Assembly (NCBI GenBank): GCA_038222225.1
Contig: JBBRHV010000013.1
Location: 1-45,866, forward strand
From: JAKLFA01 sp038222225
Lineage (GTDB): Bacteria; Omnitrophota; Gorgyraeia; Zapsychrales; JANLHA01
Direction of reading: 5' to 3'
DNA length: 45,866 nucleotides
Shown here: piece after piece, positions 1 to 7,005 of the stretch
How positions within the stretch are numbered: position 1 is the stretch's first letter
How the letters are laid out: every line of letters begins with the position of its first letter
Position numbers and translations under genes: made by a program
The notes under the pieces: generated by a model
Seen by the model: only the letters and a program-made list of their open reading frames with translations
Told to the model about the DNA's origin: nothing
Databases searched by the model: none

Positions 1-789
1 CTTATCGGCAACCGCCCCTTCGATATTGGTCAGGGCTTTCTGAATATTTTCGATGATCGCTTTGTTGGATTCTTTGGCCAGGTCATCGGCCCTGGTATAT
101 TCGAGATTCTCTTTATTCAATTCATCCATCTTCAGGTTAATACGTTCGTGCAGCTGTTTGACCAAAGGGTGTTTGTCAGTGGAGTCGATCAGGAGCTCAT
201 CGAGCCTGTCCTGCAGTTCAGCGATCTCGGCGGACTTGATCTTTCCCTTATAGACCTTGAGCTGTTCTTCAATAAACTTGATGGCATCCGAGGTCTCCTG
301 CTCCTGAATCTCCTTATTACGGCTGATAAAAATATCCGTGATATTTTCAACCACGGCCTGAGTCGAGCGCGGATCTTTTCCGACATAGGACAGATACAAG
401 ACATTATGGCCTTTGAGCATGATCGAAATACGGTCGCGGATCCCGAGGACCAAATTCTCAAATTCCTGAGCGCTGCGGACATCCTTCTCCATGCCCAGCC
501 GTTTGACCAGTTCCACCATGCTGTACCAGCCCAGCATCGACTCTTTGATATTGGAAAGCCGGTCTTCCACGGTGGTGGAGACCGCCAGCTTATCAAACAG
601 CGGATTATCGGTCTTGCCCTCTTCCACCAGAATGACAGTGGAGGAACGGTACTGCGGAGGCATAACGTTGCCGGCGCAGAGACCCATGGCCAAACCGAGC
701 ATGCCACCGACGATTAAAAATTCCTTACGCCGTATGAACATGCGGACATAATTTAAAACTTGCAAGTTGCTTTCAGTTGTTTCTGTCAT
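1..789 (-). CDS. Wzz/GumC-type polysaccharide chain-length determinant protein (3' end outside window)
   Basis: The frame is open from an ATG at 789 to base 1 (263 codons) with no stop, so the C-terminus lies outside the window. The start MTETTESNLQVLNYVRMFIR is followed by a membrane segment at about residues 24-45 (FLIVGGMLGLAMGLCAG). Next comes a Wzz-like periplasmic start (MPPQYRSSTVILVEE) and a long charged coiled-coil stretch from about residue 130. This is the architecture of inner-membrane Wzz/GumC proteins, which set exopolysaccharide chain length and work with a Wza exporter. A Wza-like gene and an ExeA-like ATPase lie upstream on the same strand. A 450-bp repeat-filled gap separates it from the ATPase gene, so it may have its own transcription start. 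A fused tyrosine kinase cannot be excluded because the end is missing. Confidence 0.85.
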   Translation of the reverse strand, partial: MTETTESNLQVLNYVRMFIRRKEFLIVGGMLGLAMGLCAGNVMPPQYRSSTVILVEEGKTDNPLFDKLAVSTTVEDRLSNIKESMLGWYSMVELVKRLGMEKDVRSAQEFENLVLGIRDRISIMLKGHNVLYLSYVGKDPRSTQAVVENITDIFISRNKEIQEQETSDAIKFIEEQLKVYKGKIKSAEIAELQDRLDELLIDSTDKHPLVKQLHERINLKMDELNKENLEYTRADDLAKESNKAIIENIQKALTNIEGAVADK

Positions 790-823
790 TCTATTCCTTT
801 CTTAAAACCTAGACACTAAGACA

Positions 824-877
824 TCCCATCGGGGACTTATCCTGAGGAATTCTACGAATTCCGCAGGGCCATGGCAC
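824..877. repeat. Family-B palindromic intergenic repeat, copy 1
   Basis: The core is an almost perfect hairpin: CCTG-A-GGAATTC, loop TAC, GAATTCC-G-CAGG (4 + 7 bp with one A.G mismatch). A second copy lies at 7432-7488 with the same flanks (TCCCAT upstream, ATGGCAC downstream). The apex contains CTACGAA, the heptamer that also forms the centre of the family-A repeats. It lies just upstream of the Wzz-like gene and 10 bp from a family-A copy. Confidence 0.75.
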
Positions 878-886
878 TATGAATAC

Positions 887-936
887 TAGCCGCGCCAACC
901 TACGAAGTTACAACCTACGAAGTTGTTTCGGCACAA
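887..936. repeat. Family-A intergenic repeat, copy 1 (two cores)
   Basis: A 50-bp unit starting TAGCCGCGCC, then two copies of the 13-mer AACCTACGAAGTT separated by AC, then GTTTCGGCACAA. It is identical over all 50 bases to the copy at 2080-2129. On the minus strand the ends GCCG/CGGC can pair and each core can fold as a hairpin (ACAAC/GTTGT or AAC/GTT) with loop TTCGTAG. Confidence 0.85.
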
Positions 937-1237
937 TACGACACTGAGACACTAAAAACAAAATATTTAGAAATAACTGGAAATATAAAAAAACCGGAAA
1001 AGATAAAAATAAATGAAAATATATAAATCAACTTAGTCTGATCAACCCCACTTTTTCACCTTGATTTTTATTTCCATACATTTCCCCATATTTCTATCGC
1101 TCGCCTTTGTGTTTCAATGTGTTTCAATGTGTTTCTATATATTTCCATTTGTTTCAATCTTTTCCAATTCCCCGGTCTTCCCTCATCCTTCTTCCTTCTT
1201 TCTAGTGTCTCAGTGCCTGAGCGCCCGCGTATAAAGT
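937..1237. other. AT-rich non-coding stretch bounded by a 13-bp inverted repeat
   Basis: There is no gene here. CACTGAGACACTA at 942-954 has its perfect reverse complement at 1203-1215. Between them the left half is A-rich (GGAAATATAAA-like) and the right half T-rich (TTTCCATATTT-like), so the arms are roughly complementary. Near 1108-1150 TGTGTTTCAA recurs in tandem. It looks like a remnant element or a long imperfect palindrome; no known family is recognised. Confidence 0.5.
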
Positions 1238-2056
1238 TTATGCCGCAATCCTCACCATCGGTGAATCCGAGATCACTTCCTGCATAATCTCCGTATCAAT
1301 TAAACGCCGGTCTTTGACATAACCGGTCAACAGCGCGCTGTCGCAGATCTGGTTGACCAGGCGCGGCACGCCCCGGGAAAACTGCGAGACCATTTCCAGG
1401 GCCTCATCGGTAAAATAAGCGGTGTCGGACTCACTGGCCAAATGCAGCCGGTGGCGGACATAATCGATGGTTTCCTCGCGGGTCAGCGGCACCAGATGAT
1501 AATAGATGGCGATGCGCTGGCGAAGCTGTTCGAGCCGGGGCAGCGCCAACTTTTTGCGCAATTCCGGCTGGCCTAAAATAATGATCTGTATTAATTTTTC
1601 ATGTTCGGTTTCAAGGTTGGAAAGCATGCGAATTTCTTCCAGCACCGAGGGCGTCAGGTTTTGCGCTTCATCGATGATGAGCACCACATTTTTGTCCTGC
1701 CTCAACTGGTCGATCAGATAATGATTGAGCTGGGCTAAAAGCCGGGCCTTGGATCCGGCCTGATACTGCACATCCAGGTCTTCCAAAATAGTGGTTAAAA
1801 GGTCTTTGCCGCTGATATGGGTATTGGTGATCAGAGCGCTCTCCACCGAAGAATCGAGCTGATTGAGCAGGGCGCGGCAGACGGTGGTTTTGCCCGAGCC
1901 GATGTCGCCGGTCATGACCACAAAACCTTTTCGCTGCACCACCGCGTACTTCAGGATCGACAAAGCTTCGGTGTGCTTATCGCTCTCGTAAAAAAACCGA
2001 GCGTTGGGCGTCAGATTGAACGGAATTTCCTTAAAACCATAAAAGCCTTGGTACAT
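1238..2056 (-). CDS. ExeA-like AAA+ ATPase of an exopolysaccharide/PEP-CTERM-type locus
   Basis: A 272-residue protein starting MYQGFYGFKEIPFNLTPN, the signature opening of ExeA/GspA-like secretion ATPases. Walker A is GDIGSGKTTVCRALL (about residues 50-64) and Walker B is VVLIIDEAQNL (about 124-134). The lid region (SRGVPRLVNQICDSALL) is typical of the family. The protein has only the AAA+ domain: the membrane segment and peptidoglycan-binding tail of true ExeA are absent, as in the ATPases found next to Wza/Wzz genes in exosortase-type EPS loci. It probably couples ATP hydrolysis to assembly of the export machine. No exosortase or PEP-CTERM substrate is visible in the window. A 76-bp gap filled by a family-A repeat separates it from the Wza-like gene upstream. 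Confidence 0.88.
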   Translation of the reverse strand: MYQGFYGFKEIPFNLTPNARFFYESDKHTEALSILKYAVVQRKGFVVMTGDIGSGKTTVCRALLNQLDSSVESALITNTHISGKDLLTTILEDLDVQYQAGSKARLLAQLNHYLIDQLRQDKNVVLIIDEAQNLTPSVLEEIRMLSNLETEHEKLIQIIILGQPELRKKLALPRLEQLRQRIAIYYHLVPLTREETIDYVRHRLHLASESDTAYFTDEALEMVSQFSRGVPRLVNQICDSALLTGYVKDRRLIDTEIMQEVISDSPMVRIAA

Positions 2057-2079
2057 ATGGATTCCTTATTTTAAGACAC

Positions 2080-2129
2080 TAGCCGCGCCAACCTACGAAG
2101 TTACAACCTACGAAGTTGTTTCGGCACAA
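2080..2129. repeat. Family-A intergenic repeat, copy 2 (two cores)
   Basis: Identical over 50 bp to copy 1 (887-936). It fills almost the whole gap between the Wza-like gene and the ATPase gene, starting 3 bp after the Wza stop codon in transcription order. Its transcript hairpins could affect mRNA stability or expression between the two genes. Confidence 0.87.
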
Positions 2130-2132
2130 TTA

Positions 2133-3137
2133 TCAATATCCCCTCGGCACCGGATTGCTGATCACGCCCACACCCGATGTCGCTCCCGCGGCCTGGCCAA
2201 TCGGCGCAGCCACCGGCGAGATGACCCGCATGACTTTGGTCAGGAATGTCGGGGGAATATAAAGCACATCGCCCGGATACATAATGTCATTTTCCCGCAG
2301 ATCGCCTTGATAGAGCAGGGCGTACACATCGATATATTTTTTCTTGGGCTTTCCGGCATCCGTCGGAGTGATCAAATGGCTCTTCTTGGTGATCCCGCTT
2401 AATCGGGGAAGGCCGGCCTGCATCAAAGCCTCACGCACGGTAATGGTGTCCCCACGCATAAAGATCTTTCCGGGCGCAGCAACCTCTCCCACCACATAAA
2501 CAATTTTACTGTTATATTGAGTGATCTTGACCGTGACTTCCGGCGAAACGATATATTCCGACAAGCGGTCTGAGACCACCTCTTCCGCTTCATCTTTGAC
2601 CAGACCGCTCAACACAAGGTCACCCACAAATTCATACTGGATCTTCCCTTCCATATTGATGGGATATTCGCCGCTAACCTCCGGATGACGCATGACCGTG
2701 ATCATGATCACATCCGTCGGGCCCAAGGTATAGGTGCTGGCCGTTTCCTGCCCGGAAATAATGGCCGGATGATCCGGCATTCCTCCCGGGATCAAGCCGG
2801 TTCCAACCATGGCCTGAATCTCTTCCGGGCTTAATCCGGTTAAATCCTCTTCACTGAAAGTCGGCAACACTGCCGTTGGAAGCGTCTCGGTTTTCACATT
2901 GACCGCCACACCGGCCTGGGGATCCACCGCCACGTTTACCGTCGGGCTTGCCTTCGGATCCGCCTGCGGATTTGCTTTCAAATCTGTTTTCTGAGCGCCT
3001 GCGGTGTCTGCCTTTTGATCAGGAGTCCAATTGGAAAAATTCTGCGCGTACAAGGGCTGGGCCGCGCTTACCAGAACCACCAGCGTCAGAACCGCCAACA
3101 CTCTCAAGAGCGGAAATCTCGGTTGAACACAATTCAT
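2133..3137 (-). CDS. Wza-like polysaccharide export outer-membrane protein
   Basis: 334 residues from the ATG at 3137, which has a clear ribosome site (TAAGGAG, 6-7 nt upstream). It starts with a signal peptide (MNCVQPRFPLLRVLAVLTLV, cleavage probably after LYA). A Pro/Ala/Asp-rich linker follows to about residue 120. The polysaccharide-export domain is YTLGPTDVIMITVMRHPEVS, then SLBB-like segments (VYVVGEVAAPGKIFMRG; REALMQAGLP; NDIMYPGDVLYIPP). Wza proteins form the outer-membrane channel for capsule or EPS. No lipobox cysteine is obvious, unlike E. coli Wza. A reading start at 3302 would overlap the HTH gene and add an unlikely basic leader, so 3137 is preferred. It is the second gene of the operon led by the MerR-type protein. 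Confidence 0.88.
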   Translation of the reverse strand: MNCVQPRFPLLRVLAVLTLVVLVSAAQPLYAQNFSNWTPDQKADTAGAQKTDLKANPQADPKASPTVNVAVDPQAGVAVNVKTETLPTAVLPTFSEEDLTGLSPEEIQAMVGTGLIPGGMPDHPAIISGQETASTYTLGPTDVIMITVMRHPEVSGEYPINMEGKIQYEFVGDLVLSGLVKDEAEEVVSDRLSEYIVSPEVTVKITQYNSKIVYVVGEVAAPGKIFMRGDTITVREALMQAGLPRLSGITKKSHLITPTDAGKPKKKYIDVYALLYQGDLRENDIMYPGDVLYIPPTFLTKVMRVISPVAAPIGQAAGATSGVGVISNPVPRGY

Positions 3138-3156
3138 AAAAAACTCCTTATTAAAA

Positions 3157-3348
3157 TTACATTTCAAATAAAGTTTCGTGAAACAGCTGAATCGCGTTGA
3201 CTTCGTCAGAAGAATACACCCGCCACCCACGCCAGTCTCTTTTTGCCTTACGGATCTTGCCGGTCTTTTCCCACCGCGCCAATGTCTTTGTGGTGACTCC
3301 AATAATATCTGCCACTTCCGTAATTGTCATTCGTTGCTTTAAACCCAT
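3157..3348 (-). CDS. Small MerR/excisionase-type helix-turn-helix protein
   Basis: 63 residues. The start MTITEVADIIGVTTKTLARW is a MerR-type winged helix-turn-helix, and the wing follows (GWRVYSSDEVNAI). The ATG at 3348 has a strong ribosome site (AAGGAGG, 6 nt upstream). There is no dimerisation or effector domain, so it resembles small excisionase/BldC-like regulators. It is first in the operon, 19 bp before the Wza-like gene, and lies downstream of a sigma-54 promoter. A role in controlling EPS genes is inferred from position only. Confidence 0.85.
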   Translation of the reverse strand: MGLKQRMTITEVADIIGVTTKTLARWEKTGKIRKAKRDWRGWRVYSSDEVNAIQLFHETLFEM

Positions 3349-3445
3349 CGAAATTCCTCCTTCTTCTATTACGCTGTGAAATCAACCAAAATTTTTCTCT
3401 GAGCTACCGCCAAAATTTGTCAATTGAAGCCTATACGTTAGAGAA

Positions 3446-3462
3446 AGCAAGACATGTGCCAA
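3446..3462 (-). promoter_or_regulatory. Sigma-54 (-24/-12) promoter of the EPS operon
   Basis: Read on the minus strand: TTGGCAC (3462-3456), A, four bases TGTC, then TTGCT (3450-3446). The sigma-54 consensus is TGGCAC-R-N4-TTGC(A/T), and every consensus position matches, with GG and GC in correct spacing. Transcription would start near 3436, about 85-90 bp before the MerR-type gene. The sigma factor gene itself is divergent and about 400 bp away. Confidence 0.82.
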
Positions 3463-3727
3463 GCTCGGGAGTTTTCCAAAAACACCGCAATTCAAAGCAA
3501 TCGTTCCGTAATTGTGCCATTTTTTCAGTTTTCTGTCAATCAGAGAAAGTTCCGGTTGTTACTAATGTTTATTTGAATGAACATCTTTGTCCTGGACTGT
3601 CCTAGTAAAAATTGCAACCCCATGTTTATTAACAACTTATGTCTGGATTACATCTTTACATCTTACTACATGTTTAATAAAAATACCATTTTTTTGATGA
3701 TTATTACAAGAATGTGCCGCCTTTTAT

Positions 3728-3757
3728 TTGCCAAACAAGACTCGCCTATGGTATACT
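3728..3757 (+). promoter_or_regulatory. Probable sigma-70-type promoter of rpoN
   Basis: TTGCCA (3728-3733), an 18-bp spacer, then TATACT (3752-3757). It lies about 100 bp before the rpoN ATG. Both boxes are one or two bases from consensus. Confidence 0.5.
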
Positions 3758-3860
3758 TCTTGCATGTGAGCGTCCTTTCGCGCTCGAGAATGCTTCGGCA
3801 GCTGAAGATAAATATCGTGAAAACAACCTGGCATCTTCTCTATATATAAGGCTCAACCCA

Positions 3861-5252
3861 ATGAATCTTAGGCAGTCACAAGTACAAGTTCAAAAACAGA
3901 TCCTCGCTCCCCTGATGCAGCAAAGCATTGAAGTCCTGCTTTTGCCCATGATCGAACTTGAACAGGCCATTGAACAGGAACTCGAAACAAATCCCCTGCT
4001 GGAATTGGATCAAACCGAGACCGAGGACTCAAAAGAAGCCAACGCCGAATCCCCTTTTGAAACAGCCCTACAGAATGAGCTGAGCCACTTAGTCGAAGCC
4101 AGTGACCACCCCTTTTTCAGCCACTTCACTGAAGAGCATGCGGAAAAACCGATCAAATCCCTGGAAAGCCTGGAGACAAAACTCCTGCAGCAGCTGCACT
4201 CTGATTTTTCCGATCCCCTTCAAATCAAGATCGGAGAGCTCATTATCGGCGATCTGGATGAAGACGGCTACCTCACGGTCAGCTGTGAAGAAATCGCGGA
4301 CATCCTAGAACTGAAAGAGCTCACTCTGATTGAAGAGGTTCTGCGGGTCATCCAAACCTATGAGCCCGTCGGAATCGCGTCACGCGATCTCAAAGAATGC
4401 CTGATGACTCAAGCAAAATTTCATTTTAACGGACACGCGCAGCTTTCACTGAAGATCATTGACCAGCACCTGGATAAACTGGGGCACAAACGTTATCAGG
4501 ATATCGCCCGCGCCCTGGGGGTCTCCGTCGATTGCGTGCGCAGCAGCGCTCAGCTGATCACCGCCCTGGACCCGAGGCCCGCGCGCAATTACCGGCCGCT
4601 GCCGTCGAACCATTACATCCGGCCGGATATTACCATCCGCAAGGACCACGAAGACAACGACCGCTTGATCGTGGAGATCAGCGGAAAAGGGATCCCGCGC
4701 CTGCGCATCAACTCGCTCTACCGCGAACTCCTCAACCGCAAAAACTTAAGCGATAAAGAACGTTCCTTTATCAAGGAAAAATTAACCGAGGCTGTACATT
4801 TTATCCGCAGCATTGAACAGCGCGGAAGCACGATCAAGCAGATCGCGGAATTCATTTTAGACCAGCAGCGCGACTTTTTTGAACACGGGCACCGGTCCCT
4901 CAAGCCCATGGCCCTGCGGGATGTGGCCTCGGCTTTAAACCGCAATGAGTCTACCATCTGCCGGGCGATCCACAACAAATACATGACCACGCCCCAGGGC
5001 ATTATTCCCTTAAAATATTTTTTTTCCCAGGGCGTGGGGCGCTTTGACGGAAGAGGCGGACGCGCGGTCTCCAACCGCAGCATCAAGGAAGAACTTCAGG
5101 ACCTCATTGAACACGAAGACAAAAAAAATCCCCTGTCAGACCAGGAGATCATTGAACAGCTCAAATCGCGCGGAATCACCGTTGCCCGCCGCACCATCAC
5201 CAAGTACCGCAAACAGCTCAAAATCCTGCCCAGCCATTTACGGAAAAACTAA
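3861..5252 (+). CDS. rpoN: RNA polymerase sigma-54 factor
   Basis: 463 residues from the ATG at 3861. Region I (MNLRQSQVQVQKQILAPLMQ, then ELETNPLLELD) is the Gln/Leu-rich activator-interacting part. An acidic region II follows (about 45-90), then the core-binding domain, and a DNA-binding domain with an HTH (LRDVASALNRNESTICRAI). The RpoN box ARRTITKYRKQL is close to the end. Length and domain order are normal for RpoN, so it should recognise -24/-12 promoters and need an enhancer-binding ATPase, none of which is encoded here. An upstream extension of the frame is rejected because region I begins exactly at this Met. A perfect target site lies in its own divergent promoter region. Confidence 0.97.
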   Translation: MNLRQSQVQVQKQILAPLMQQSIEVLLLPMIELEQAIEQELETNPLLELDQTETEDSKEANAESPFETALQNELSHLVEASDHPFFSHFTEEHAEKPIKSLESLETKLLQQLHSDFSDPLQIKIGELIIGDLDEDGYLTVSCEEIADILELKELTLIEEVLRVIQTYEPVGIASRDLKECLMTQAKFHFNGHAQLSLKIIDQHLDKLGHKRYQDIARALGVSVDCVRSSAQLITALDPRPARNYRPLPSNHYIRPDITIRKDHEDNDRLIVEISGKGIPRLRINSLYRELLNRKNLSDKERSFIKEKLTEAVHFIRSIEQRGSTIKQIAEFILDQQRDFFEHGHRSLKPMALRDVASALNRNESTICRAIHNKYMTTPQGIIPLKYFFSQGVGRFDGRGGRAVSNRSIKEELQDLIEHEDKKNPLSDQEIIEQLKSRGITVARRTITKYRKQLKILPSHLRKN

Positions 5253-5262
5253 CACCAGACAC

Positions 5263-5325
5263 TAGCCGTGCCAACCTACGAAGTTACAACCTACGAAGTT
5301 ACAACCTACGAAGTTGTTTGGCACA
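5263..5325. repeat. Family-A intergenic repeat, copy 3 (three cores)
   Basis: The same outer ends (TAGCCGTGCC ... GTTTGGCACA) enclose three tandem AACCTACGAAGTT cores with a 15-bp period, one more than in copies 1 and 2. Core number therefore varies by tandem expansion. It lies 10 bp after the rpoN stop codon. Confidence 0.85.
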
Positions 5326-5343
5326 CTACGATACTAGGTCCAC

Positions 5344-5367
5344 TAGCCGCGCTAACCTACGAAGTTA
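5344..5367. repeat. Family-A repeat, copy 4 (single core, overlaps the RAYT stop codon)
   Basis: TAGCCGCGCT followed by one core AACCTACGAAGTTA, then the homology stops. The last three bases (TTA, 5365-5367) are the TAA stop codon of the minus-strand transposase gene. The element thus runs straight into the transposase coding end. Confidence 0.8.
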
Positions 5368-5979
5368 CTCAAGCCAAAAGGCCCGTTCTTCCACAGAACT
5401 GCGTTGCTCTTGAATATAATCCTCAACAAATTCGCGATACTGTCCAACATTCATATTTAATAAATCCAGAATCTGACTCTGCCTTCCAAGAATCAAGTCC
5501 CGATATGAAGAAAACTCCCATTCCAAAGGGGCATCGACATATCCGGCGGTTGTCGGATTTAAATGAACATACCGCATCACATGCTGAAGTTGCTCCTGCA
5601 TTTGAACGTAAACTTTTTTAAACCGACCAACCCATAACGGCCCTTTACGGGAATGCCGAATATTAAAATAACGGGTATAACTATTTTGAATGTTTTTCAT
5701 ATAGGTACTCAAGTCAGTCTCCTCTTCACAGGAAACCACGCAGTGAAAATGATCTACCATAACGCAATACCCGACGAGCTCAACGTATTGATGTTCTGTA
5801 TTGAGCTCAACCTCATGCCCGCGACTTTGAATACGCTGAAATTCCGAAAAACTCAGGGACTGTTTATACCGATAAAATCTCAACAGCTCGACCATCCTCA
5901 AACAATCTTCCACGCTTGAAAAAATTCTAAACCCGGCAATACTCCGATTAAAAACATGATAAAAGGAAACCTCTTCCAT
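5365..5979 (-). CDS. REP-associated tyrosine transposase (RAYT, Y1/IS200-like HUH family)
   Basis: 204 residues, ATG at 5979 with GAGG about 7 nt upstream. It starts YHVFNRSIAGFRIF as Y1 transposases do. The metal-binding HUH motif is H77-F-H79 (VMVDHFHCVV). The catalytic tyrosine is Y101 or Y104 (NIQNSYTRYFN). The family motif MRYVHLNPTTAGYV and FSSYRDL follow. HUH-Y1 enzymes nick single-stranded DNA at hairpins; RAYTs are the single-copy branch tied to REP palindromes. Family-A repeats lie on both sides (5263-5367 and 6049-6088), and no IS terminal inverted repeats or accessory gene are seen. All motif residues are present, so it may be active. Confidence 0.9.
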   Translation of the reverse strand: MEEVSFYHVFNRSIAGFRIFSSVEDCLRMVELLRFYRYKQSLSFSEFQRIQSRGHEVELNTEHQYVELVGYCVMVDHFHCVVSCEEETDLSTYMKNIQNSYTRYFNIRHSRKGPLWVGRFKKVYVQMQEQLQHVMRYVHLNPTTAGYVDAPLEWEFSSYRDLILGRQSQILDLLNMNVGQYREFVEDYIQEQRSSVEERAFWLE

Positions 5980-6048
5980 AAGAAACCTCGCTCCAGGGGG
6001 ACATGGCGGGATAAGGTAGGGGGCATATCTAGAAACATTCTACTACAT

Positions 6049-6088
6049 AACCTGCGAAGTTACAACCTACGAAGTTGTTTTGGCACAA
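6049..6088. repeat. Family-A intergenic repeat, copy 5 (two cores, left end missing)
   Basis: AACCTGCGAAGTT (one substitution) plus AACCTACGAAGTT, then GTTTTGGCACAA. The TAGCCGCGCC end is absent. It lies between the transposase gene and the radical SAM gene, so the RAYT has family-A copies on both sides. Confidence 0.8.
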
Positions 6089-6094
6089 CACATA

Positions 6095-6922
6095 TTACGC
6101 TTTGTTTATTGCAAAACGATCACAATAGCGGCACAGGATATCTTCCCGGTCATCTTCCCGCGACGCGTCCTGTGTATCTTCCATCCCTTTCTGAACACGC
6201 TTAAATTCTGCGCTTTCACACAAGTCTTCATAACTGTCCGACAGTAAATTTCCTAATTTATGCCGCAGGCCATAATCCATGCAGCAGAGAACAACATCCC
6301 CGTTCGGCAGCAAGACCTGAGGAGCAACCCCCCGCTCACAGATCAAGGCCCCCGGCTTGCGCTTTGTCATTTTTTCACCTTTGATCCGGACATGATTTGC
6401 CCGGGTACTAAAAGGTACCCGCCAATGCGAGCCTTCATTCTCCCTTAACCAGGACTGTGTCTCCGAGCACAGAGTCCATCCCAGATGGACAAAAGACGCC
6501 CCCCGGATTCTTTTTTTGACAAAATCCAATTTCCGAAAATACGGTCCGCCCATATTCACCCTCGCACCGGCCTCAACCGATAAAAGATGAACAACAAATC
6601 TATTAAAAGGGATATGCACGATCCGCTCAAGGTCCAAAAGACTGACGCCTTCCAGGGTGGAAAAAATATCAATCACATGGCCTCGTTCATACGCATACAG
6701 GATCATGTCAATGCAGGCGCTGTTTAAGAACGGCTCAGCAAAACCGGAAAAATGGATCACCGTCTCAGGCGGGACTTTATCAAGGCAGGTCTTAAAATAC
6801 TCGAGCGTCAATTCCGCGGGCCGATCTTGCGAAAAATACGCCTTGATCAAAACACTTTGCGGGCAGTACGGACAACCTATCCGGCATCCGACACGAGTTG
6901 TGATTTCCAAATGAGGAGTCAT
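6095..6922 (-). CDS. Radical SAM protein with SPASM-like C-terminal cysteines
   Basis: 275 residues. The CxxxCxxC motif is C13-C17-C20 (GCRIGCPYCPQS), which binds the 4Fe-4S cluster that cleaves S-adenosylmethionine. A glycine-rich SAM site (HFSGFAEPFLN) follows. The C-terminal part has ALICERG, VVLCCMD and ILCRYCD, a layout like the auxiliary-cluster SPASM/twitch region. The shape matches sugar- or peptide-modifying radical SAM proteins. Substrate cannot be told from the sequence. No precursor peptide is visible nearby. It is flanked by family-A repeats, and the downstream EPS genes make a glycan role conceivable. The ribosome site is weak. Confidence 0.82.
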   Translation of the reverse strand: MTPHLEITTRVGCRIGCPYCPQSVLIKAYFSQDRPAELTLEYFKTCLDKVPPETVIHFSGFAEPFLNSACIDMILYAYERGHVIDIFSTLEGVSLLDLERIVHIPFNRFVVHLLSVEAGARVNMGGPYFRKLDFVKKRIRGASFVHLGWTLCSETQSWLRENEGSHWRVPFSTRANHVRIKGEKMTKRKPGALICERGVAPQVLLPNGDVVLCCMDYGLRHKLGNLLSDSYEDLCESAEFKRVQKGMEDTQDASREDDREDILCRYCDRFAINKA

Positions 6923-6953
6923 GTAATGAATTAATCCTATGACACTACAACAT

Positions 6954-7000
6954 TGGCCGCGCCAACCTACGAAGTTACAACCTACGAAGTTGTCTCGGCA
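6954..7000. repeat. Family-A intergenic repeat, copy 6 (two cores)
   Basis: TGGCCGCGCC, two AACCTACGAAGTT cores, then GTCTCGGCA. There are two base differences from copies 1 and 2 at the ends. It lies between the cupin and radical SAM genes. Confidence 0.83.
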
Positions 7001-7005
7001 GATTA

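Larger units (their letters stand above)
3349..3860. other. Divergent intergenic region between the EPS operon and rpoN
   Basis: A 512-bp AT-rich stretch without a convincing gene. It carries the sigma-54 promoter for the minus-strand operon (3446-3462) and a probable sigma-70-type promoter for rpoN (3728-3757). I see no other clear structure in it. Confidence 0.7.

Noticed and set aside
148..717. 189-residue plus-strand frame at the window start
   Set aside because: Antisense to the Wzz-like gene, which has a membrane helix and family features and is open to the edge.
3138..3302. Upstream start for the Wza-like gene
   Set aside because: It would overlap the HTH gene out of frame and hide the signal peptide; the ATG at 3137 has a strong ribosome site.
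3498..3519. Second sigma-54-like site (TGGCAC on the minus strand at 3519-3514)
   Set aside because: The -12 element does not occur at the needed distance; the GC is displaced, so spacing is wrong.
5268..5621. Plus-strand frame with TYEVTTYEV repeats
   Set aside because: The repeated peptide is only the translation of the 15-bp family-A cores, and the rest is antisense to the RAYT gene.
887..7000. CRISPR array
   Set aside because: The cores are 13 bp at 15-bp period with no unique spacers, occur as scattered clusters in gene gaps, and no cas genes are present.
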